From Acanthamoeba sp. SK_2022b (lineage: Eukaryota; Discosea; Longamoebia; Acanthamoebidae): 64,000 nucleotides of DNA. Under the pieces are notes generated by a model. The model saw only the letters and a program-made list of their open reading frames with translations, did not search any database and had not been told where the DNA came from. The stretch is from contig JANDJZ010000168.1 of assembly GCA_027943245.1 (NCBI GenBank), positions 18,353 through 82,352 on the forward strand, given 5' to 3'. Positions 44,426 through 57,600 of this stretch are shown here, in pieces (within the stretch, counting starts at the first letter, position 1; each line of letters opens with the position of its first letter). A program made the translations under genes and the position numbers.

Positions 44426-46795
44426 ATGTCGAACGAGGGAATGTTTACCATGGATGACACGGGCTCGCCCTTGCCTGCTCGCGCTGATTCGGCTGCAGGT
44501 CCCGAGATGTGCTTCTCACCACCGCGGCAGACCGTGTCGTACCCAAAGGTACTGCCTCCCGCTCTGATAAGAGAGCCACAAGCACGTGCGAGGGTCTGAA
44601 CCACCTCCACCCCAGAGCAAGATCAAGATCCTCCTGCTTGAGGGTGTGTCGGACGAGGCCGTAAACATGCTCAAGCAGGAAGGCTTCAACGTACGTTGTT
44701 GAAATCGATCACGATCGTAGTGCGATCTGTTTGTCTTTTCGCTCGATCTTGTGCAAGCTGATCACTGTTCCTTCTCCTCTCACTGCTTGCACAGGTGGAG
44801 GCGCACAGGGGAAAGCTGCCCGATGAAGAACTGGCCGAAAAGATCCGTGACGCTCACTGCGTTGGCATCAGGTACAACACCCAGATTACGAACACAGACT
44901 ATTTCTTTTATTTATTTATTCATTATTAATTTTTATTTATTTTCTACGGAATTTATTGCCACTTTGGCTGTTCGTGGGCGCACTGTTTCTCACGAACTGC
45001 GATTGCGGTTGTAGGAGCGGCACCAAGCTGACCAAGGAGCTTCTGGCCCAGGGCAAGCGCCTGTTGTGCATCGGCTGCTTCTGCATCGGTTCCGAACAAG
45101 TGGACCTGCAATCCGCTCAGTCACTTGGCGTACAGTGCCGCATCTTTCTCCTCCTTCCATCTCGCCTCGTGTTTTCTCGAGAGCACATGTTGTGGCTCCG
45201 TTGAGCTCGTTAGACCTCACTATGTCATGTGGCGATTTGTTATTTGCTCGTTCAGGTGCCGGTGTTCAACTCGCCTTTCTGTAACACTCGCAGCGTAGGT
45301 ACGCGTGCCGCACTCTTGTTGTTTACCACCTCGATCCATGCTTACGCTCGTTACGCGCCTCTTCTCAATCAGCCGAGTTGATCGTGGCGGCCGTCATCAG
45401 CTTGGCTCGTCGCCTCGGCGACAAGAACAAGGAGCTGCACTCGGGCCACTGGAACAAGGTGCGCTTTTGCTAAAGCGCAGAGCCCGGTTCCCCTTGCATG
45501 CGCGCCGCCGTCTTAAGTAATCTCACTGGCGGCTCTCCCTTCAAACGCTGCAGTCGGCCAAGGGCTGTCATGAAGTCCGCGGCAAGACCTTGGGCATCGT
45601 TGGCTACGGCCACATCGGCTCGCAACTGTCGGTGATGGCCGAAGCCCTGGGCATGCGCGTGATCTTCCACGACATCGTTCCAAAGCTGGCTCTCGGCAAC
45701 AGCAGGCATGCGCAGCGACTCCTTTGGAAATATGACTGCCGCTGTGCTCGACACTGACCTCTCTTCCCCCGACTCTCTAAAGGCAAGTGGCCGATCTCAA
45801 CACGCTGCTGGAGCAGTCTCACTTTGTCACCCTGCACGTGCCGTCCACACCACAGACCAAGAACATGATCGGCGAGGAACAGATCAAACTGATGCGGCGA
45901 GGTACTGAGCACTCGGGGAGTAAGCTGCGAATGACGGATTCGCCTGACCTCGCGCGTCTCTTGTCCCAGGCTCCTTCCTGCTCAACGCGAGCCGGGGCAG
46001 TGTGGTAGTCATTCCCGATCTCGTCAAATCGCTCAAGAGCGGCCACCTGGTATGCCTGCTGCCCGAAACCTGTGCCGATGCTCTCAGACTTCTGTCTAAC
46101 GCAAGGCGACGCCAGGCGGGAGCTTACGTCGACGTCTATCCCCACGACATGGAGCCCGGAAGCGTCTCCGACAACTGGGAGTGTGATCTGCGTGGCTGCC
46201 CCAACACGCTTCTCACGCCCCACATTGGTTTGCCCCCTCGCCCACCTTTACTCGCTGATTGGCCCGGGCATCTTGTTTGACGCTCCCTCCCTCCCTCCCT
46301 ACGATCTCTGTTCAGGTGGATCCACGGAGGAGGCACAGGCAGCGATTGGCGTGGACGTCGCCAACAAGATCATCAACTACATCAACGCGGGCGCCTCGAT
46401 CGGCGCGGTCAATTTCCCTCAAATCGGCCTTCCCTACGGTGGCCCACAGACGCACCGAATCCTCAGCATTCATCGCAACAGGCCTGGTGTGCTCAGGGTT
46501 CGACTCGCTGCTTTACAGCTTTGTTTATTATTATTATTATTATTATTTGTTTATTTTTTATTGTTATTTGTTTTGCCTCACTCACCATTGTGTTGTGCGT
46601 ATTGGCTGTCGACGACGGACATGACTACAGGACATCAACTTGATCCTGGCAGACTTCAACGTGACCCGACAGGTGCTGGGCACGCAGGGCGACGTCGGCT
46701 ATCTCGTGGTGGAGGTGGACCGCGCCGCCTCGAAGCCCATCAAGGACGCCATCATCAAATTGGAGGCGAGCATCAAGACGCGCATCTTGTTTTAA
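44426..46795 (+). CDS. serA: D-3-phosphoglycerate dehydrogenase
   Basis: This enzyme makes 3-phosphohydroxypyruvate with NAD, the first step of serine synthesis. About 12 exons run from ATG at 44426 to TAA at 46795. Substrate-domain start: KIKILLLEGVSDEAVNMLKQ. NAD-binding domain: LGIVGYGHIGSQLSVMAEAL with the GxGxxG loop and HDIVPKLALG. Catalytic residues: Arg in LLNASRGSVV, the Glu-bearing PHDMEP segment, and His in TPHIG followed by GSTEEAQAAIG. The C-terminal ACT domain reads HRILSIHRNRPGVLR, then INLILADFNVTRQVL and DVGYLVVEVDRA, ending IKTRILF. With an ACT domain and the IGCFCIG-type loop it resembles the short E. coli-type enzyme, for which serine feedback at the ACT domain is known. 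An intron separates the catalytic His from GSTEEA. Confidence 0.9.
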
Positions 46796-47132
46796 CTTTG
46801 GTGTTGCGCCAACATTGGGTGGAATGCGTCGACTCATTCCGCGGAAATCACACTGAAAGCGAAATTTCGGCCAGTTACGCTGTCACGTTCTGGAGCCGCT
46901 CCGATTCGCTCGCTTGACTGGGCCGCTAACTGCCGGCTCGTGCCACGGAACGGGTAGGGCCTGGCTGACTGACTGCCTGACAGGCGAGCAGGGCCCTTTG
47001 TTCTTCTCGGGCCAGAACCGCTATCTTCTCATCTTAGCTTTTCCTGCCTCGCGCAACCACACGCCCACCACCCGCTCCTCTAAAACGGGACGAGGACACT
47101 CTTCTCGTGCAACGTTTGCTGGTCGAGCTCTG
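46796..47132. other. Intergenic, PGDH to F-box gene
   Basis: About 340 bases; open plus frames here have no start of their own and no coding character. It should hold the PGDH 3' end and the next promoter. Confidence 0.4.
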
Positions 47133-49438
47133 ATGTGGGACGGCGACTACACGGACGAGGCGGAGATGGAGGACTGGGCCGCCGTCATCGGGTGGCAGAG
47201 TGGCTTCTTAGACAGCAGCGGCCACTCTTCCACGGTGAGCTGTGCAAGCCACGACATGGCGGAGGACAACCGCGGGCGCCACCGAGGCGTTGGGGAGAAG
47301 AGGTCGCCACCTCCAACACGGCCACAACAGGCACAGTGGCCCACAGAAGAAGACCGCTGCTGGTTCTTTGAGGAAGGCTTGCTGCTGCTGGGCCTGCCCG
47401 AAGAGCTCCAGCTCGCTGTGCTGTCGATGCTCCACCCGCGGGAGCTGGCCACGGTGGGGGCTGTGTGTCGGCGTCTCCGCTGTCTGGTGTGCGGGGAACG
47501 CAGCCTCCGAAAGTCGTTGGTGGGCCTCCCCGAGCGCTATCTGGTCTTTCGCCCGCGCATTCCCCTGGCCGACCTCGAGCAGTCCTCACAACCTCAGGCC
47601 CACCAACACCTGGGTTCGACAAAGAGCCACCTCTTCGTTCTTTTTAGTCGCACAGCTCACCATTTTCGTTTTATTTTTAATTTTTTTATAAAATTATTTA
47701 TATTTGATAATTAACCTTTTATTCTGCCGGTTTGTGTGCAGTGCTGGACTATCTGCGCGAGGAAGGTTTCCTCTTCGTGTCGCTCGACCCCGAAGACGCG
47801 CAGGTGGTGAAGGACTTTAAGACATGCGCGACGGCCTACCTGGCCGGCCTCGACGAACGAAGCGCCAGCCACCGCAAGAAGCTGCAGTACTCCAACAAGG
47901 CCGGTTCTCGCAGCCCTGTCGGCTACGCGGAGATGGACGAACTCCACGGCTACCTGGCACGTTCGCGTCCACTCTGTGGCACATTCACAGTAGGTTGTGA
48001 ATAGCTCTTACGCGCCGCTACACGCAGACGCGTAAGCACAAGAAGAAGACGTTCCCGTGGCCCAAGGCGTCAAAAAAGGAGAAGGAGTTGGCCCTGCGCT
48101 ACTGGAACATCATGACCCGAGTGGTCATTGGCCTGCTCAAGAACGTGGCGGACTCGCTCAACATTCCTCACGCCGTGCTGCTCTCGCTCCTGCAGTCCGA
48201 GCCCTCCCAGGAGGAGGCGTGGCTGGTGGAACGCATCGCGGCGCGCAGGAGCAGCGACCCCAATCTGGCCGACCGGCCGGCCAGCCCCAGAGTCCTCCTC
48301 TCGGTGGGGAAGACACACGGCATCGGCAACAACACGAGGTCGACCGACGAATGGAACCAACCGGTCCTCAAGATGTTCCACTTCCGAGAGGTAACAACCG
48401 TTGTCGCTTCGCGATGTTGCCCGCCACGGGTACCTGACCAGGCCTGTTTGCGTGTGCGGGTGTGGTGGTGTGGTTTGCCTGGATACAGGGGCAGCCGATA
48501 CGGCCCAACTTTCGCACGATGCACGAATACTCGCGGGGCCTGTTCAAGTTGGCCACGGCGTTCAACGACGGCTCCACGCCTTGCGGCATGCAGATGCTCA
48601 TGCCTCGGGCACCCAACGCGTCGCATCGCAACTTCCTGGTACCGGCTCCCGTCTCGCCAGCCACATTGTAGGCGTATCCGTCTGACTTTCTTGTACTTGG
48701 TGGACCAAGCCTCTCTTCAAGCTGGCGCAGGAGAACGACGTGTGCGTGTTTGCGGGATTCTCGCTCTCCAAGCTGTGTCAGGTTCGGCGCTCGACTTGTT
48801 AGCTGCGCGCTGCGACTGTCATGTGGCCTTCTCACACGCTATGTTCATCGAAGGTGTTCTCGGGCCCGATGGGCATCCGTCCGGTGTACCTGACGGCGAA
48901 CGTGGGCTACGACTACCCCGCCGCACCGTCGGGCTCGGCCTGCATCCAGTTCGACGCGCACGTCTCCTATCCTCGCCTTCATCAAGTCATCGAGCAGGCT
49001 GCATCCACCAGAGGTACCGCCAGCACAAATCGGGGGAGCGAGGGAGTGATCTCTTATCTCCGGATGTGCTGCTGGGGACAGGGATCTTCTGGAGCCAGCC
49101 TGTGAGCGAACGGCTGCGGTGCACGAACAGAGAGTTCTTCAACAAGAAGAACCCCTTCGGCGCCTTCTGGTTCCGATCACTAAACAGAAAAGACAACACA
49201 AAGGTGCCCACCTGCTTCTCGCAGAGTAAGCTTGCCAGTGGGCCAGATGGCTCACAGCCGGTCCTGCATATTCCAGCCGATCCCGAAGAAGGTCAAGTGG
49301 ATCGTCGTGGGAGGGGCGGTGGCAGCTGTGGCCGTGCCGCTCGTGGTGGTAGCCAGCCCTATCTGGGTGCCCGTGGGTGGCATGATCTGGGTCTGTAGAG
49401 AGCGCGCTGCCCTTAGGGCCGACGCGACCAACGCCTAG
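47133..49438 (+). CDS. F-box protein with large C-terminal domain and membrane anchor
   Basis: From ATG at 47133 (MWDGDYTDEAEMEDW), a low-complexity N-terminus leads to an F-box at about residues 88-130 (LPEELQLAVLSMLHPREL, then VCRRLRCLVCGERSL). Later exons give LDYLREEGFLFVSLDPEDAQ, YSNKAGSRSPVGYAEMDELH, FPWPKASKKEKELALRYWNI, MHEYSRGLFKLATAFN, VCVFAGFSLSKLCQ and GIRPVYLTANVGYDYP. Parts recall the N-terminal region of 2-oxoglutarate/Fe(II) oxygenases, but no HxD...H metal triad is evident, so I leave the fold open. Near the C-terminus a hydrophobic stretch (WIVVGGAVAAVAVPLVVVAS) could anchor it in a membrane. Exon edges after about 48980 are uncertain. F-box proteins usually bind SKP1; the target is unknown. 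Confidence 0.65.
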
Positions 49439-49783
49439 ATGAGCAGCGAGGTGTACAACTTTTCTTTTAGTTTTGGCTTGTTATAATAAACAACCCTTTT
49501 CATTGTGCAAGTTGGAAAACGTCGTTACTTTGTGTCAGAGATTGAGGTGTAACGCTACGATGCTGAAGCGGTGCAACTGTCATTCAGAGGTGACCAACGG
49601 GCGGAGGTCTCTGTTCCTCTAGGTGGCCGACACGGCCTCCCTAAAGCAACGAGCAGTGCTGTCCCTTGGCAAACGAGCCTTTAGCGTCACTATTGACAAA
49701 CCAATAGACGCGTGCTTCGTAACTCCGATGTTGGAGGCAGCGATCGAATCCTCGAGACTTGTCTTCTTCAACTTCAACCACCC
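49439..49783. other. Intergenic, F-box gene to GH71/99-like gene
   Basis: AATAAA at 49483-49488 (within TTATAATAAACAAC) is a good poly(A) signal for the upstream gene. No gene seen in the rest. Confidence 0.45.
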
Positions 49784-51424
49784 ATGCAGTCTTTCGTTGT
49801 GTGCGCAGCTGTGCTGGTGCTCGTGACCCTCCTTCCCACCGCGAGTAGTGTCGGTGCGTAACCCCCCCCGCGACCCTTTTGCTTCTGGTATTTTGCCACT
49901 CACAGAGCCCGCGACAACCAGAGGTGGTGGATGCCAATACGCTCGACAGGAAGGTTGTCTTTGGGTATCAAGGCTGGTTCGGCTGCACTGGAGATGCCTT
50001 TCCCGGTACTCCCACGCTCATTCGTCAAACCACCAAAATACTGGACTCTTACCCGTGGTGGGGCGTAGGATACGATTGGAGGCATTGGTCAAAGGACGCG
50101 TCCACTCGCCCCAACCTTCACAATGGTGCCCCAATCCCAAAGCTTGTGTATTGCTCATTGTTGCTTTCGTGCTTACCCATTTTTTTAAAGTGGCGTTCGA
50201 CTCGTTCCCCGATCTGAGCGAGTATCCTGCAGAGTGCCTCTACGCTACGGACATGACCTATCAAAACGGCGCTGCGGTGAAGCTCTACGACGCTGCATGC
50301 CCCGGCACTACGTCGCTTCATTTCAAGTGGCTCCACGACTATGACCTTCACGGCGTCTTCCTCCAGCGCTTCTTGAGCGAAGTGACGCAGGTGTTCGCCG
50401 CTGCGCGAGCGCCGTGGTGGCTGCAGCGCAATGCAGTATTGCGCAACGTGATGAAAGAGGCCGAGTCGTGGGGCCGCGTGTTTGCGCTCGAGTACGATAT
50501 CAGCGGCGAGAATCCCGACAACCTATTCAGCGACATTACCGCGGACTGGCAGTTCCTTGTGAACAACATGTCCATGACCTCATCTTCGCGCTATCTCCAT
50601 CACGTAGTGTCCATCGTTCTCCTTTCTCTGATCAGCTAACTCATTGCCTCACACCTTTATCCAACGCAGGAGGGCAAGCCAGTGGTGGTGATCTGGGGCA
50701 TGGGATTCAGCGGTAGGACGTTCGACGCCACCACTTGCCTTCGCGTGATCAGCTGGTTCAAATCTCAAGGCGTACGCTGTCCGACACAACCATTTTCGTT
50801 TTGTGTTCTTGAGCATCAGAGGTCTGTGCATGTCGCGGCAGTGTTACGTTGTGGGAGGCGTGCCGTTCTGGTGGCGCGAGTCCAGTCACGACTCGGTGCC
50901 CAACTTCACTGCGGTCTATGAGGCTTTCGATGTCATCCACCCGTGGGCCGTTGGCCGCTACTCCAGCCTCGACTCCTACTCCAACCTGTTGAATTCTGTG
51001 CAGCTTCTTGACAAGAGGTCCTGCTATCTCCTTCTTTACCCCTTTGGTTGTCAAACAAACTCACCTTGCCACTGGTGAACATCACAGGCTCACGGATAAG
51101 TTGGGCATCGGGTATGCGCCGGTGATCTGGCCTGGTTTCAGTTGGGCCAACCTCCAGAACAACCCGGCGACCTTCAATCAGATTCCTCGCAACGGAGGAC
51201 GCTTCTTCTCAACGCAGGCGCAGGGCGCCAAGTCGCTCAACCCGCAGTTCATCTTCATCGCCATGTTTGACGAAGTCAACGAGGGCACGGCCATGTTCAA
51301 GCTCGCGAGCAACAAGGCGCAGACGCCGAACGGAGGCAACTTCACCTACCAATCGATCGATGGAGTTAACATGGCATCCGACGCCTACCTCGTCCTCGCT
51401 CGCAGCCTCACCGCCTCTTGGTGA
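49784..51424 (+). CDS. Secreted glycoside hydrolase, GH71/GH99-like
   Basis: A signal peptide starts at ATG 49784 (MQSFVVCAAVLVLVTLLPTA). Several exons follow: ANTLDRKVVFGYQGWFGCTG and DSYPWWGVGYDWRHWSKDAS; PDLSEYPAECLYATDMTYQN and TSLHFKWLHDYDLHGVFLQR; ALEYDISGENPDNLFSDITA; GKPVVVIWGMGFSGR; CYVVGGVPFWWRESSHDS; IGYAPVIWPGFSWANLQNNP; and PQFIFIAMFDEVNEGTAMFK near the end, with stop at 51424. The YQGWF motif, the HFKWLHDYDLHGVF strand and the FDEVNEGTA motif near the C-terminus fit the GH71/GH99-type barrels often annotated as xylosidase/arabinosidase. Substrate unknown. The first intron has a poly-C run, and its donor may be GC instead of GT. Confidence 0.7.
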
Positions 51425-51632
51425 TGATGCGCTACAAGAGCAAACTTGTTGGTTTTGGGCGCCAAAACCGGTGCAGGCGCGAAACAGAAAAAGGCCAGCC
51501 GACATTTCGTGGGGTGCGCTGCCCCGATAGCACCACGTGCGCAAAAAACACACAGAGCGCACCCATAAATCATAACTTCCATACCAACTTTTCACCACTC
51601 GGCAGCTCTAGATCAAGTGGCACCACACAAAG

Positions 51633-54600
51633 ATGATAGAAGGGTTGGTGGCAGCGCTGCTGTCACGCTTCTTGGGCGACTTCGTGAAGGGCCTGGAGAA
51701 GGAAAATCTGCGCATTGGCATCTTGAGCGGCGATGTCACGCTCGAGAACTTGGAGCTCAAGAAGGAGGCGCTCCAGAATTTTGACCTGCCCATTACCATC
51801 AAGACTGGTTTGCTCCTCGCCACCCACATACAGCCTTTTATTTGTTTTTTTTTAAAATAAATTGTTTTAAATAATCTTTTTTCGTCTCTGAAACTTGCTG
51901 GCAGGGTTCCTGGGGCGGCTGCACTTGTCCATCCCCTGGCAGAACTTGGGCTCGAAGCCGGCCGTTATCCGCTTGGAGCGCATCTACCTCGTTGCCGGAC
52001 CCACCAAGGTGGGTGAGGTACGAATTGGCGCTCACACTTTCTGTTGGTTCACGTGGACGTCACCCTATGCGTATTCACGCTTCTGTCTTCTCGCCAACAG
52101 GACTCCATCGAGATCATCGAGAAGCGCGAGCAGAACACCAAGCAGAAGCGGCTGATGCTCTATGAGCTGCTCAACAAGCCCACTGACGATGACGGTAAGC
52201 CCGTTGCAGCCAAGTGAGATCTGCGAGCCAGCTAACGCCTTGTTGCGTGCGTCCACAGCCGAAAAGACTGCGGCGACTCCGGAAGAGGGAGACACCTTCA
52301 CCAAGCGTTGGCTCACCAAGGTGGTCGACAACCTGCAGCTGTTCGTGGACAAAGTCCATATCCGCTACGAAGACGATAGAACCAACCCCGGGGTATGGCT
52401 CCTGTCTTCGGTCACGCCTGCGATTGCTCACTCTAACGTCGGGGCGTGTCTCTGCAGCGTCCGTTCTCTGTCGGCATTACGCTGGAAAGTCTACACGCAC
52501 AGTCCACCGACGAGGACTGGAACCCGACCTTCCTCAAGACCAACGAGCAGGTCATTCACAAGGTTCGTGGCTCAACGAGCGCCCTCCTTCTCTCTGCCGC
52601 GTGTGCTCCACTGCATTGCCTCTGGTTGCAACGCCGATCGTCTGACATCACTCTCGTGTCCGATGTTTGCTCCATCCACCAGCTGGTGTCGCTCAAGAAC
52701 TTTGCAATTTATTGGAACTCTGAAGACTCGTTCCTCAACGCGAGCGATACGCGGGACCTGAGGGACAAGCTGGACGCCTTGGTGCGCCCCCCCCCCCCAA
52801 TCGGAACTCCTTTGGTGATGTGGCCTGTCGGTAGGTTTGTACGCTCACCTTCTCGTTGGTCGTGCTACAGACCTACCAACAAGGACGTCCTGCGCCCAAC
52901 CATCACTATATCATGCAGCCCATTACCAGCGAGTTGAAGGTAGCCGGCGATTCATCCATGGCGTTCTGTTGTTGCCCTCTGAAGCGTGCCATTTATTTCA
53001 TATTGATTTCTCTCTCGCTCTCTCTCTTCAGGTGTTGCTGAACAAGGACGAGGTGCCGAACATGGACATCCCCAAGATCACCCTCAACTTCATGTTCGAC
53101 AGACTGGCGCTGGTGCTCGAGCAGAACCAGTACCAAGACGCCATGGACATGATCGAAGACTTTGCTCTCTACTCTCGCAGTGCTCCCGTACGCATCTCCC
53201 CCAGGGGAGGCCACCAGCGGCAACTCCTAATTCGGTGTGGTGTCACGGTCACATAGCATCGAAAGATCAGACCGAGGCAACCAGCGACCAAGAACCCTCG
53301 CGCGTGGTGGCAGTTTGCTAGTACGTTGATTACACCTGTCCCAGCACCTATCGGCGAGTAGTCTCCTCCTCCTTACCCCGCCCGACTTGTCTGCAGCCAA
53401 CGCTATCCTGCAGGAGGCGCGCGAGAAGAAGCGCGTGTGGTCGCTCGACCATCTCAAGGCGATGCGCGCGGATAGGAATCGCTACGTGGCCCTGTACAAG
53501 CGCAAGAAGCAGCTGCTGGAGAAGAAGAAGACCGTACCGGCTCATCCCTCCCCTCCCCCTCCAGTTGTCTCCTTGCCCTCTCGTCAGGCTGAACGCATCA
53601 TCTCCCCGGCTTGACGCAGCTTCCCGCCGATGAAGAGGAGGAGCTCGCCGAGCTGGAGAAACGGCTCAACTACGAACAGCTGACTCTGTATATGCTTGCT
53701 ACCGCTGCCCCAACCATTGCTGGAGTCAGCTTGCGCTCATAGCGCGTCTGTTGCGTAACGCAGGTTCCGGTCGCTGGCCAATGCCTACTTGAAGAAGGAC
53801 AAGCAGGCTCTCGCGGCCAAGGGCATCAAGACCAACGCCACCACCGGCTGGTGGGGATGGATCACGGGCGGCGGTGCACCCGAAGAGGAGGTGAGTCTAT
53901 CCCTTGCTTTTCTCCCCAGCATTCCTCTGTTAACCGGGGAGCCGTTGAACACTGCGACTGCTCACCATCTTCTCTCCAACAGAGCGCGCTGGAGCTTACC
54001 GACGATCTGTGGAAGGAGCTCTACAACGTGGTTGAAGACGAAGCAATCAAGAAGGCCGCACCAAACGTCCAAACGCCCAAAGAGGTGCAGCGCGCTCCCG
54101 CTCGGCAATGGGTCCACGCAATCATTCTCACGCCGTCTTCCTGTCCACTGTGCGCAGTGGGTCAAAATGCGAGTCAACTTCCAGCTCGGTGCGGGATCGA
54201 TTGAGCTGCGGTCCTCCGCGGTGAAGAAAGACAAGGAGAGCAAGGCCCTCACTCAGGCCATCTTCAAGAATTTCGATATCTCGCTGCTGCTACGCGAAGG
54301 CTCCATGTCGGTATACGTCCTGCTCTTTTGGGCTTGACGCGTGTTGTTGTGTGTTATGTGTTGTGTTGTGTGTTGTGTTGTTCACCATGACGTGGCTGTG
54401 CGCCACTTTGCCTCCCAGTTCTGCGGTAAGTTGCGGTCTGCCGATGTGCTCGACTTTTGCACGGAGGGAACGCTCTATCCCAAGCTCATCTCGCCAGAGT
54501 TCGGTGCAACGGACAGCAAGGGCAAGGTAGGCCGCTCTCACCTCGAGTTGCCGCTGTGGATGGGCGATCGTGGTTGTTCATGGCTCGTTGCTTGTCGCAG

Positions 54601-57600
54601 GGGAGGAGCGGCTCGGAAGAGGAGAACTTCCTGGTGCTCAAGTTTGACCAGCATCCGCTCGACAACCCCAACGTCGACCTGCGGCTTGGGCTCGACATGA
54701 AGTCGCTCAACATCTACCTGAACATGTCCTGCGTCAACAAGATAGGCACGCGCTCCCACTTCAGCTCTCCAGACGAGTGGCTGACTGTCTTGTGTTTTCT
54801 TGTTTGCGTACATAGTGGGCTTTTTCCGTCGACCGACCTCTGGCGCTCTTGACGACCTCTCGCTGCAGGTCCGTATGTGGATTATTGGTGACACGCGCCA
54901 ATGAAATCTGACTGTCTCTGCTCTGCTTCATTCAGATCGCCAACCAGCTCGAAGAGATCAGACAGCGCACTTTGCAACAGTTAACTTGGGCGCTGGAGAA
55001 CAGGAACGTGATCGACCTGTCCGTCAACGTCGAGGTATCGCACACCCTGAACACTCCGCTCCATGTATACATCTCGGTGTGCTCACCAATATATGTTTAT
55101 ATATTGTTTTGCTGTAGGCGCCCAACGTGATCGTGCCGCAGAGCTTCGTCGAAGAGGGGCCCATCCTCGTGATCGATCTCGGCAAGCTGTCCTTCCGGAG
55201 CAATTTGACCGGAGGCGAGAAGGAGAGGAACAAGCGGCTTGCCCAAGCCGACACCTCGGCGTCCGACGGCGGGTGTGTTGCGGTCTCCCCTGCCTTGGGC
55301 GCGTTCTCAGCGGAGCGACTGACTCACGAGCGCTCCGCCACAGGTCGTCGCTGTCGGAGGACGACTTCTATGACAAGTACTTCATCGATCTCACCCGCGT
55401 GCGAGCCCTCATCACCGGCTCCAAGGACAACTGGAGGGGCCCGCAGATCGACCAAAAGGTGGGGTCCAGCCACGCGATGTCCCTCATCGCCGGCGCGTGA
55501 GCTAACGATCGTTCATTCTTGGAATCACTCGCAGAGCGTTCTGCAAATCATCCAGGACTTTGACGTCAATCTGGTGTTGCAGCTGTGCATGGTGTCGTCG
55601 GACACCATGACCAAGCTCAAGTACGTTGGTCCCGGCGGACGCCTGCCCATCAATCTATTGTTGACCGGTTGGTTGTCTTCTTCGCCGTCGTTGCGCAGGA
55701 TCACTGGTCAACTGCCGTCTCTGCAGTTCTACGTCTCCTCGAAGCGTTGCCGCTACTTCTTCCGTATTCTGAGGTGCGTCTTTTCCCCATGACGGGGCCA
55801 CCGCGGTGACAGATGCGAGGTAGCGGAGGTCGACACACAAGTCTGCTCGAGTCTAGTGGAGGCTTAACCACAGCTTCTTGTCCCCACAGGGCCATGCTCG
55901 ATTCGCTGTCGCAGGAGTCGGCCGGCAAGGTGCTGGAACTGCAGCAGAGGATTCAGGATGAGGTCACCCAGCAGCTCGACAAGATCAAAGACCCGGCTGC
56001 GGTGTCCCCTCGCCTGGCCAGCAAGACGAAGGACGAGCTCGGGTAGGGCCGCCTCAAACCTGCAGGTTCTGCCGACGAATGCGCGCTGACCTGCTAGTGA
56101 TCACTTGCCACAGGGCCGAACTGAAGAAGCAGAAGATGCAGCTGCTCGTGCAAAAGACGATGATGCAGCTCTATTTCCTCATTCCAGACATCTCTCTGAC
56201 GCTGGCCCAGGACGATGGCGAGGAGCAGAAGCTGATCACGGCCAGCGTGACCGGAATCTCGGTACGCCGGCATCACTCCCTTCTGTGTTTTTTATTTTAA
56301 TCTGCAAGAATAATACAATAATAATAATAATATACGTAATTTTGGCTGCGCAGGTGACGTTCGAGAAGAGGACGTTCGACATGACGGTCCAGGTGGTACT
56401 GCACAACCTGGCCGTTGAAGACTTCCAGCAAACGTGGGGCGCGCCCTTCAAGTACCTCATCTCGTCTGAGGTACGTTGGCAGGGCTCACCTCTCCCCGCC
56501 ATCCGTTTGATATTTGTTTAGTTTTTTGTTTCGTTTTTTTTCTTTTTCGTTTCATCTTGTGACCTCAAGCGTCTCACAATCCTTCTTGTGTGACACACGG
56601 GTTCGCTTGTAGCTGTCCACCAGCTCTGATCCGCTGCTGCATCTCGGCTATATGAACGTGAACAAGGAATCGCCCGAGTATGACGGTACGCTCCGTCGCC
56701 AACGTTTGTGGCTCGACAATCCTACTGTGCGCTCACGCCCTGTTTTGTTGTCGACAGGCGTGGAGCAGCAGATAGACCTACACTTTGGCAGCTTGAACGT
56801 GATGCTCAACCCGCAGACCCTGTTCTCCATCCTCCGCTTCGCCACCGTCAACATCGTCGATCAGATGAAGGCCCACAACCTGGCGCCCGCCGAAGGCGCC
56901 GCAGCGCCCACGCCCGCCCTCTCCGCGCCGCAGACAGTACGTTCTCGCGTGCCGTCCCCTCGTTGCCCTTCATGGGTGGCTGGCCCAAGCGGACTAGGCT
57001 GATCGGATCGGTGAGCAGGCGGGCGGAGCCATCAAAGTCGACGCACGGTTCGGCGTGCTCAAACTGGACATCCCGAGGGCCGGCGCGTTGGTGGCCAGGT
57101 TCTGCTTGGAAGGCGCCAAGATCCACGTCAACGTGAACCCCAACAAAACGATCTCTGTCCAAGGACAAGTCGGTTTCCTCAGCGGTACGGCCTACCGCTC
57201 GTGCCACTTGGTTTCTCCTCTCTTCGGTCGCTCACGTGCGACTTCATGTTCGTTCGACATCTCCAGCGCACAACCCTCTGCATAAGGATTCGGTCTACAA
57301 GGAGATCATCTCCATCCAGCCCGTGCTGGGAAAGAAGATGGTCATCTTCTCCTTCGATCTCTACAACCCCGAGGACAAAGCCACCTATCCCGGCTACGAC
57401 ATGATGGTATGGGACGCCTGCCTCACCTTCTCTTCATCTGCGTACCGTTCTGCGTGGTCAGTGCGCCCACTGGTCCTCTGCCCCCTCCCCTCCCCCAAAT
57501 CCTCCAGGTTACTGCCCAGATCAGTTCGATTCGTTTGGTCGTCATCCAGCCGTTCTTCCGGGAGCTCCTGCTCTTCGTGTCGGACCTGAAAACCATTCAA

